A stretch of DNA of 64,000 nucleotides from Typhlomys cinereus (Eukaryota > Chordata > Mammalia > Rodentia > Platacanthomyidae), in NCBI GenBank assembly GCA_023101885.1, contig JALPQD010000304.1, positions 496,001 to 560,000 on the forward strand, in the 5' to 3' direction. A program made the translations under genes and the position numbers. Positions 57,111 to 64,000 of this stretch are shown piece after piece. Every line of letters starts with the position of its first letter. The stretch's first letter is position 1. The notes under the pieces were generated by a model, which had not been told where the DNA came from, made no database searches, and worked only from the letters and a program-made list of their open reading frames with translations.

Positions 57111-58238
57111 ATAGGAGCGCAGCATCCCTGGGCTCCCTGGATCTCAGATGCTAAGCAGGGTCCAGGCCAGGTTAGGACTTGGATGAAAGAGAAGATGGAG
57201 AGCTAACAGCTAGTACTAGTCCTTTCTCTTAAGCCAGGGTTTGCCATTAGAACCTGTTCACAGAAAGGCCAAAAATCTCCAAATGGAAAAGAAACCACTT
57301 AGGCTTAAGTGGCAAACAACATGCTATATGTTCCTAGAATAAACCTTGGGCACACTCGCCCCTGTTTCTTAGGCGTTAGTAAGCCAAGGGATGTTACCTA
57401 GGAACTGATGTTGAGTTACCTGATGCTGAGACCCTCTCAGCAGGACCAGTCAGCCTTCAACAGAGAAGAAAGTGGGAAAGGAAGCAATTTCTTTCTTTCT
57501 CAGAGAAGTGTTCTGAAGTTTCAAAAATGAGTTAAGGGTATCTTAAGATCAGTCCTTGCTTTATTCCTGTAGATACAGTGTGAAGGGAAGAATGGACATT
57601 TGATTCTTGTCTGGGCCTCACTGACTTGAGCTTGTCCCCAAGGCTTTGTTTAGCTCTGTGTTCACTAAAGCACGTAACAGTGTCTCTCTGTGGGCATGGC
57701 CCAATGTGCTGGGTGTTTCCATTCCTAGAGGGTGTTAGCAGTCAGCCAGTTAGTAAAGCACACCCGCCTTCTTCTTTTAGTAACTGTTATTGTGTAAACC
57801 ATCTAATCTGAACCGACAGCAATGAATCTTGAGCGTACTGTTCCCTGACGGGCTTCTTTCCCAGGTGGGAGGCCAGCAAGAGATCTTCAACCTCATCTGG
57901 ACCAGATGGCGTCTGTGGGTCTTAGAGGTTCCCTGAGAAGTCAGAGGGGCTTTCTTTGAAAGACCACTTAAACCTTCAAGGTTGGTCCCCCTTTCTTTCC
58001 TGGAACTTTGAGTAGCAATTAAAATAAAACATTTAATCAGTGGTACTGGAGAAGAAGCACACTGCAGCTGAGGGGGAGCATTTACAAGAATTTTTGATAG
58101 CACTTTGGAGCACTTTCTGAAGGAGCAATTATTTTCTAGGAGTACAATTCAGTATGATTATTATCACTATTATTATTATTATCAAATAAAACATTAAATT
58201 CTCTACTAGTGTCTAGTCAGACTTATTGGTTTATTTGC
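57111..58238. other. Unique or unrecognised old repeat sequence
   Basis: Nothing coding is convincing. The 108-codon minus frame at 57777-58103 has no motif. Part of this may still belong to the ERV remnant on the left. Confidence 0.3.
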
Positions 58239-58239
58239 T

Positions 58240-58365
58240 TACTCATTTATTTTTGAGGTGGGGTCTTTTAAATAGTCCAGACTAGCCCTGAACATTTTAT
58301 CCTTCTGTCTGTGCCTTCCAAGTGCTGGGATTATAGACCTGCTCCATTGTACTTAGCTAGAGTCA
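58240..58365 (-). repeat. B1 SINE
   Basis: TTTTGAGGTGGGGTC, AGTCCAGACTAGCCCTGAAC and AAGTGCTGGGATTATAGACC. Confidence 0.75.
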
Positions 58366-58534
58366 TGTACATTCAATTGCAAAAGTTCTGTGCTGAAGGA
58401 GGAAGATTGAGATGGGGTGGAATGCAGACTGTGGTTACTAGAAAGAACAGAAGCAGAATGGATAGATGTGTCTCCTCAGTTTCACTATAGGGCTCAGAGC
58501 TAAAGGAGCCTGGAAAATTAGAGAACAAAATAGG

Positions 58535-59178
58535 GTGGGCTGGGATGGAGCTCAGTTATCCCAGTGCTGGCCTAGCATGTGAAGATTCCACCCTGTCATA
58601 GTTAGGCACATGTGTCAACTTGACAGTTGAGGGTTTGAGCTCTGGGCACATTTGTAGAGAATTAATGGTTAAATCCAGAGCAAAACTGCAGGAGATTGTC
58701 TAGCTGATGGAGAAAGCCCAACCCATGGTGGGTGGGACTAGGCCCTGGAATAAAATACAGACAGCTGACTGAGAAAGTTGGCATCCTCATGTATACTTGG
58801 CCAGACATGCTGGTCTGGCAAGTAAGGATTGTCCATTTCTCAGCCATTACATAGAGATGGGGTGGCCAGTTCCCTTGGCCCTGGTGTGAGCTCTCCTGTC
58901 AAGCTGGACTGAGAACTGTAACCAAACAGTCGAACAATCATAAGAGAAAATAAACCCCTTGTTCCCGTAAGCCTTTGATGGTGATTTATCACCAACCATA
59001 CAGGCTGACTGCAACACACCCCCAGCCCACCACGAAACTAGGCAGGTGCTGCAAGCCCATGATCCCAGCATTTGGAAGGTGGAGGCAGGAGAATCAGAAG
59101 TTTGAGGGCATCCTCTTTGGCTATGGGGAAGTCAAGGCCAGTCTGGGATTCCTAAGACCCTGTCTTCAAAAAGAAAAG
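58535..59178 (+). repeat. ID/B4-type SINE split by an LTR
   Basis: ID half TGGGATGGAGCTCAGTTATC and CTGGCCTAGCATGTGAAGAT runs up to 58593. After the LTR the element resumes with CCCAGCCCACC and a B1 half (CCATGATCCCAGCATTTGGA, GGAGGCAGGAGAATCAG, GACCCTGTCTTCAAAAAG). Confidence 0.65.
58594..59016 (+). mobile_element. Solo LTR of the local family
   Basis: It is 423 bp, begins TGTCATAGTTAGGCACATGT and ends CTGACTGCAACA. CACCC flanks both ends (58589-58593 and 59017-59021). The poly(A) signal lies in GAAAATAAACCCCTTG near 58949. It shares the family blocks at TGTCAACTTGACAGTTGAGG and CTTGGCCAGACATGCTGGTC. Confidence 0.93.
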
Positions 59179-59179
59179 T

Positions 59180-59538
59180 GTCTAGTTCAATGTCAAGGGA
59201 AGACGGCTTAGTCTGGGGGCAGTCTATCATCTTGTCAGAGCTCTCAGATGCTGTGGCAATCTTCTGACAAGACACTATCTTCTGGAAAGAGGATAGGGAA
59301 GGTGAAGACTTATTAAAAACATGGGGATGCCTGGTTTCCTTCCCTATTCCTGCTTCTGCATCAGCTGCACAATGGAACTATGAATAGGGTCACAAAGAGC
59401 CCACTCAGCTCTTGGTAGGCTTGGATGTATCCCGAGATCAAGGCACCCGAGACTTGTAATACCTATTGTGGCTGGGGGGGGCAGTCACTCTGGGGCCCCA
59501 GTATTTCACTGTTTCTGAAAAGAATCAAATAAATACTT
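59180..59538. other. Unique sequence
   Basis: A G-run of eight lies near 59474. No gene. On the minus strand a TTCTTTTCAG acceptor-like site lies at about 59517-59526. Confidence 0.3.
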
Positions 59539-59540
59539 AC

Positions 59541-59741
59541 TCATCCTTCTTCCAAAAAGTTCATGGATAAAAGGTCTGTCTGCCTGGTGTCCCCAGGCCT
59601 CAGGGTCTTCAGAGCAATTCTCTGGATGTTTCCTTTCAAAAACTCCTGAAGTAAAGCTGCTTTTGAAGTCATTATGCTGAACCTTATCTTAAACTGCTCT
59701 TCCCAGAGCTCAGCTGCCAGCTGCAGGACTGGAGACGCCAT
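59541..59741 (-). CDS. Candidate coding exon or pseudo-exon, unidentified
   Basis: The minus-strand frame starts MASPVLQLAAELWEEQFK and continues with a helix-like, Leu/Glu/Lys-balanced sequence (TSKAALLQEFLKGNIQR, TLRPGDTRQTDLLSMNF) to a stop at 59541-59543. The composition is more protein-like than any other unplaced frame in the window. The stop overlaps a strong donor (GGATGA|GTAAGTAT), so if spliced there the TGA would still end the frame. A mutated exon, a micro-protein or chance are all possible. I recognise no family. Confidence 0.25.
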   Translation of the reverse strand: MASPVLQLAAELWEEQFKIRFSIMTSKAALLQEFLKGNIQRIALKTLRPGDTRQTDLLSMNFLEEG

Positions 59742-59908
59742 GCTGTATAGGCTAGACCAGGAGTAGCATTTCCTCAGCCCCTCCCAGGTTCCTTTGCAGC
59801 AGCCTTGGCTTTGAATTGTTAATTCTTCTCCCTAGGTTCCCTCTAATTTTGTTAGCAGGTCTGACACTGGCCACTTGCCAGCAGATCCAACTCCTGAGCA
59901 CCATGAGG

Positions 59909-59951
59909 GATGGGAGGTGTGGGGGGGTGGGGGGTGGGAGGGTGGAAGGGA
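59909..59951 (+). other. G-rich tract with G-quadruplex potential
   Basis: Several GGG runs are separated by one to six bases (GTGGGGGGGTGGGGGGTGGG). It lies about 170 bases on the 5' side of the minus-strand candidate exon. Confidence 0.7.
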
Positions 59952-60337
59952 CTTAAAGGAGAAGAGGTCTTTTCTCCTAACCTCAGAGTGTTGGTATCTA
60001 ATGGGAGACCTTCAGCGAACACGTCATTAGGGTACAGAGGGACAGCACACGGGGCGTGTCAAGAGGAGCTGGAGAGGGAGATGGGAAGGAGGCGGTATCT
60101 GCTGAGGAGAAGTAGGGGAGACTTGGGGGGATTCCCCCCTTCCTCCCGCCACAGAGTGAGGCTTGTGAGAACATCTGGAGATAAGCAGGAAAGGGAGGAA
60201 GAAAACCTTACTGGGCTTTGTGGGTGTTGTGCTGCATCTAAGGTACTGCGGGGTGTGAGTTGAGAGAGGAAAAGAGAAAGGGAAAGGGAGAGATTCTGTT
60301 TGTTATTATTTATTTGTTTGTTTATTTTGTGTGTGAT
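59952..60337. other. Unique, purine-leaning sequence ending in (TTTG)n
   Basis: The 117-codon plus frame at 59910-60263 starts in the G-rich tract, is Gly/Arg/Glu-heavy and is probably compositional. A TTTATTTGTTTG stretch at 60308-60330 is likely the tail of a reversed ID. Confidence 0.35.
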
Positions 60338-60702
60338 TTCTCCCCAAAGACCACCCGAGACTCGTATGCAAAAGCAAAAACAAAATGGCTATCCATGAAC
60401 AAAGGGAGCCTGCAGCTTATATAGCCCTATGAGGAAGCTCTTCTCCCCGTATACTGTCTCCCTGAGATGACTGGCTCAAATATAGTCACGTGTACACTTA
60501 GAGAGACCCTATTGGTCCCACCCGCTGGTATGTGCGGACTGCGTGTACATGTGTGGAGGGTGATTTCTATCTCAATTGGCCTTTTCCCTGATTGGTTGGC
60601 GTCAGCCTAGGGACTTATAAATCCCAGCCCAGCCTGGGGGCCTGGGGGCCTGGGTGGAGCCTGTCATGGTGTAAGGCTGGTCCTCTAAGCCAGACCCCTT
60701 CA
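60338..60702 (-). mobile_element. Solo LTR (minus orientation), ERV2-like
   Basis: Read on the minus strand it begins TGAAGGGGTCTGGCTTAG, has CCAAT-type boxes (CCAACCAATCAGGGAA and GGCCAATTGAG) and a TATATAAGCTGCAGGC TATA box, and ends near GGGGAGAA. Flanks TGTGTGAT (60330-60337) and TGAGTGAT (60703-60710) match at 7 of 8. It seems inserted into an ID element. Family not identified. Confidence 0.65.
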
Positions 60703-60710
60703 TGAGTGAT

Positions 60711-60885
60711 ATGATGATGCTGGATCTAAAGGTACAACCTCACATGCTAGGCAAGCGCTCTGCCAGTGGGCTGTGCACCCACCATTGTTTTTTCTTGTGG
60801 CAGACGTAGCAGGTCACTATATTTGCTGTCCAGGCTGGTCTTGAACTCCTGCGCTCAGGGGAATCCTCCTGTCTCAGATAGGAGA
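60711..60885 (-). repeat. ID then B1, both reversed
   Basis: CACATGCTAGGCAAGCGCTC (ID) is followed by a reversed B1 (TGTCCAGGCTGGTCTTGAAC, CTCAGGGGAATCCTCCTGTC). Confidence 0.7.
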
Positions 60886-61319
60886 CCTTAAGAAAAAGTC
60901 ACTTTTCTCTCTTTGCCATCGCATCCCTGAGAAACAAGCGTAGTGTTACCCAGCTAGCATTCAGGAATGGATGTGGAATTAACTCTTGAAAGGGTGAATG
61001 AGAAATTGTAGTTGGAAAGAAGGTGATCCTGCCCTGAGAATCTTTGTCGGAACTTTACTCAGGAGTAGAAATGAGACTCTGTGGTAGACTTCAGTGAAGG
61101 GGACTAGTCAGTCCTGGAAGTGTGGCTGTCCAGTTATCAGAGAGACGGTGAAGTCATTAAGATGAGCAGCTCACTGGTATAGTCAGTAAGCTTAGACAAG
61201 AGGGAGCCAGAATGAAAACTGGGGTGTGCGTTCTGAGGATACTCCAGTGAAGAGTAAAACCTGAAGAGCTAATCTTAAGAAAAAGGTGGAGCCTTCAGCT
61301 CTGTATGAATATTACACCT

Positions 61320-61440
61320 GTAATTCTAGCCCTTGTGAAGTAAGACCAGAAAAGAGAGAGTTCAAGGCCAGCCTAGACTACATGGTAACTAAGGAGCCAG
61401 CTCTGTGCCAGAAGACCAATAAATTAACAAGTAAAAATAA
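61320..61440 (+). repeat. B1-like SINE
   Basis: ATTACACCTGTAATTCTAGC, GAGTTCAAGGCCAGCCTAGA and an (AAAT)n tail to about 61453. Confidence 0.7.
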
Positions 61441-61454
61441 ATAAATAAATAAAA

Positions 61455-62186
61455 GTACTTAGTACAGGCACTAGTGCCAAGTACTTAATGTTTATTACTT
61501 TATTATTACCATTGAAAAAAACTTTCCCATTAAGATAAGGTCAACTGATATAAAAACACTAATTTTTAATATATGCATTGATGACTTATTGGCTGGTAAC
61601 TACGGTTTTTGAAGTGAAAAACCTATTTCTGTATTTGCCTTTTAATTAAAATGGGCATTTCGGCATTTTAAAAATCATGTTTTGAAGCCATACCCTGCTG
61701 AGCAACACATCTCAGACACAGCAGGGGCATACGACCACTTAAAAAAAGCTAGCTTACAATTAATGCCATCATTGTATATTTATCCCGCTAATTATGGTTA
61801 AGACAAACCCCAGTTTGTCCACAACTTGCAAACAAACAAAGAAGCCTAGGAGCGCACAGGCAAGTTCCTCACAAATTTGCATATTAATTACTGTTCTTCG
61901 CCTTTGCCCCTGTGGCTGATTACTTCTAACACAGAGCCTGACCCCGGCAGCAGCCTGGATTGTTGAGAGATGGCCCTCTGATGCTGTCCTGACTTTCTGA
62001 GCGGCAAGAAGGCATCGTGACGACCCAGTGACAAGATGGGCAGACACGGTCTCCGCCCCTGCTGAGGAGGTCGCTGTGTGAACAGCCATAAAGATTTCTG
62101 CTGTGCATTTTAATAAAGAGGGGCAGAGACAGTCCTGAAGTCTCACACATAAGATCACCAGAGCTTCATGCATTGGGGCCAAGAGT
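61455..62186. other. Unique sequence
   Basis: No coding support. The 190-codon minus frame at 61769-62341 begins in the CT-rich tract, which supplies its first third as Lys/Glu/Arg repeats, so I reject it. Confidence 0.35.
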
Positions 62187-62365
62187 TTCCTTCCTCCCTC
62201 CCTCCTTCTCTCCCTCCCTCCCTCTCTCCTTCCTTTTTCCTTCCTCTCTTTCTCTCTTTTCTTTTCTTTCTTTCTTCTTCTCTTTCTTTCTCTCTCTTTC
62301 TCTTTCTTTTTCTCTCTCTCTTTCTTTTTTTTCTCTTGCATTCTTCTTTCTTTTTCTTTCTGTGG
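62187..62365. repeat. Polypyrimidine (CTTT)n/(CCTT)n tract
   Basis: Almost 180 bases of C and T with rare G or A. Confidence 0.9.
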
Positions 62366-62879
62366 AAGGGTTGAGATTAAGTTATGTGTGTGTGGAGTAC
62401 ATGTACTTGTACCTGTGTGTGTTTATATATGTGTGCATATGTGCACATGCTTATGAAAGCCTGAAGTTAACATTATCTTCTTAGGTAGCGATCCATTTCA
62501 AGAGGGTTTCACAGTTGAACCCAGAGCTTGTAATCGACTGCACTATTCAGCTTGTCTTCTGGATGCTGGGATTCCTGGCAGGCTTTAAACAATTGAATCA
62601 TTTAAGTAAAAGTTATTGAAAAGCAAGGAAAGGATCACCTGATGGCTCAGAAGATTCTGGGGAAGCAAGAAGTAGTGTCTGGCTCTTCCGGGACCCAGAG
62701 AGGAGGCAAGGACTGTTTCAAGTTTCACTCCAAAGGCTCTGGGCTCTGGGTGCCCCTTTTATGAACTTTCAGGAACATCAAAAATGGAATCTTTCTACTG
62801 GTTTCCTCTCTGACCTTTGATTGGTGGTCCTGGTAGGGTCAGGTTTAAAAGTCCCTCTGGTAGACTTCGTGGTTGACCC

Positions 62880-63078
62880 CCTGGTGGGGTGCCTATGTGC
62901 TTGAGTTTGGAGTAGGCTATGGTCAACTCTTCAGTGTAGAGGCTGCCTTTCACGTGGACTTTCACCGTTGGTCATCTGTTCTGTGGGAATCTACATTTGT
63001 CATGGGCTTGGGGGATCTGAATCTGGTCATCAGGCTTGCAGGACAAGCATCTTACCACTGAGTCACTTCCCCACTCCC
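62880..63078 (-). repeat. B3-type SINE, diverged
   Basis: GGGGGATCTGAATCTGGTCA, CTTGCAGGACAAGCATCTTA and CACTGAGTCACTTCCCC. Confidence 0.55.
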
Positions 63079-63079
63079 T

Positions 63080-63430
63080 TCGCATTTTAACATTTTTATT
63101 TATTCTTTGATAATTTCATACATGCATATAATGTATCTTGATCATATCTCCCTCCACCCGACTTCCTCCAACCTCCCTAACACATCCCCCTCCCACCTTC
63201 ATGTTCTCTTTTGTATAATCCCCTGAGTCCATTAGTGCTCTGTGGACTCCAGAGGCTGTCCCCTGGACCCAGAAAGGAAGGACTACACCCAGACCCAGCC
63301 CAGCCAATAGCTCCTTAAAGGTGGGGTCTTGGGAGTCCCTTCCCTGTTCCCTGCTGGCCTTTTGACTGGCTGGACCTCGTGTGGGTAACCACAGCTGCTG
63401 AGTCTCATGGGAGTAACAGTCGTGGCACGT
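63080..63430 (-). repeat. L1 3'UTR, rodent Lx-like
   Basis: TTTTAACATTTTTATTTATT, CTTGATCATATCTCCCTCCA, CATCCCCCTCCCACCTTCAT, CCCCTGAGTCCATTAGTGCT and the following block match the familiar reversed rodent L1 3'UTR. Confidence 0.75.
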
Positions 63431-64000
63431 CCAGAAGACCGTACTTCACAGGGAGGATCAGTGTTCTTGAGCCATGCCCTAGAGTGTGAACGATTGAAAA
63501 ATATCTTACACTTTTAAAGGTTGCTTGCATGCTCAAATTCAAATATAGTCACGACTTCCTGTAACAGAATCCAAAAGCCTCCAATTCTGCTGGCTTTTCT
63601 GTCTGAGTGCTGGTTCCCAGCATGCCCTGGGAGGAGCCACTCAGGACCCAAATTGCACCCGAAGGTGTTGAACTGATTGGGATGCTCACATGTCTCCCTC
63701 AGGAAGTTTAGGGAATACCCCAGAATTTTAACTTGGTTGTAATTGGAGACAAAAATCACATCCGTTGATTTGAAGACACCATCCCTGAAAGAAGGTCTTT
63801 GTGCTCACAGTCCTGAGAAAGCACGCGCAGTTTCCTCTAGAGACAAAGTGCGTCCAACAAAGCCCCCTTGATGGAGGCAAGAGGCCAATCAATGGGAAAA
63901 TTTCATCCTGACATAAGCATAATACATTATGCATGATAAGCTTCAGAACGAGAGAGCCACTCAAAGGCAGTCATCCGGAAGCGCAGGGGCCGCTTTACAA
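63431..64000. other. Unique sequence to the window end
   Basis: No gene or repeat recognised. The minus frames at 63514-63759 and 63728-63964 overlap out of phase and lack support. Confidence 0.35.

Noticed and set aside
61769..62341. 190-codon minus-strand frame
   Set aside because: Its first third is Lys/Glu/Arg from a CT-rich tract, and the rest has no motif, splice site or promoter context.

Overview
This is nuclear DNA from a rodent. It carries B1, B2-superfamily, B3, B4 and ID SINEs, rodent-type L1 3' ends and MaLR-type LTRs, and is rich in (CA)n and (GGAA)n. The head of its most common B2-like SINE matches B2, but the body and tail differ from the mouse B2 I know. I therefore favour a myomorph rodent outside Mus/Rattus; the species cannot be fixed by eye.

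Layout. The window is almost entirely non-coding. Positions 1-905 look like the end of an intron. Positions 906-1057 are the last coding exon of a plus-strand gene I cannot name. A short 3'UTR follows, with AATAAA at 1199. From about 1.23 kb to the end I see no gene with solid support. The one further possibility is a 66-codon minus-strand reading frame at 59541-59741 that runs into a consensus-like splice donor; it may be an exon, a pseudo-exon or chance. The remaining long reading frames are mostly read-throughs of CA repeats, polypurine tracts and SINEs.

Repeat landscape. About 33-45 kb and 58.6-59.0 kb hold seven copies of one roughly 400-430 bp solo LTR family. It has TG...CA ends and an internal AATAAA. 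Five copies have perfect 5-bp target duplications at termini that are clear or nearly so; a sixth has one at less certain ends. One copy is inserted inside an older copy of the same family, one inside an MLT1-like LTR and one inside an ID/B4-type SINE. A B2-like SINE with many full-length copies occurs across 3-52 kb, several with target duplications of 8-16 bp. An intact ID element lies in the tail of one of them (32.06 kb). L1 remnants lie near 6.5, 15.2, 24.4, 26.2, 54.0 and 63.1 kb. A probable ERV remnant (minus strand) starts at 55.4 kb, and a separate solo LTR (minus strand) lies at 60.3-60.7 kb.

Simple repeats include a CA/CATA tract of almost 500 bp (20.15-20.65 kb), a six-unit minisatellite (18.26-18.45 kb), several polypurine/polypyrimidine tracts and a CATGCA-type alternating tract (15.65 kb). 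I found no new multi-gene system, no CRISPR array and no structural RNA gene. The most informative content is the nested retrotransposon record and the unidentified terminal exon.
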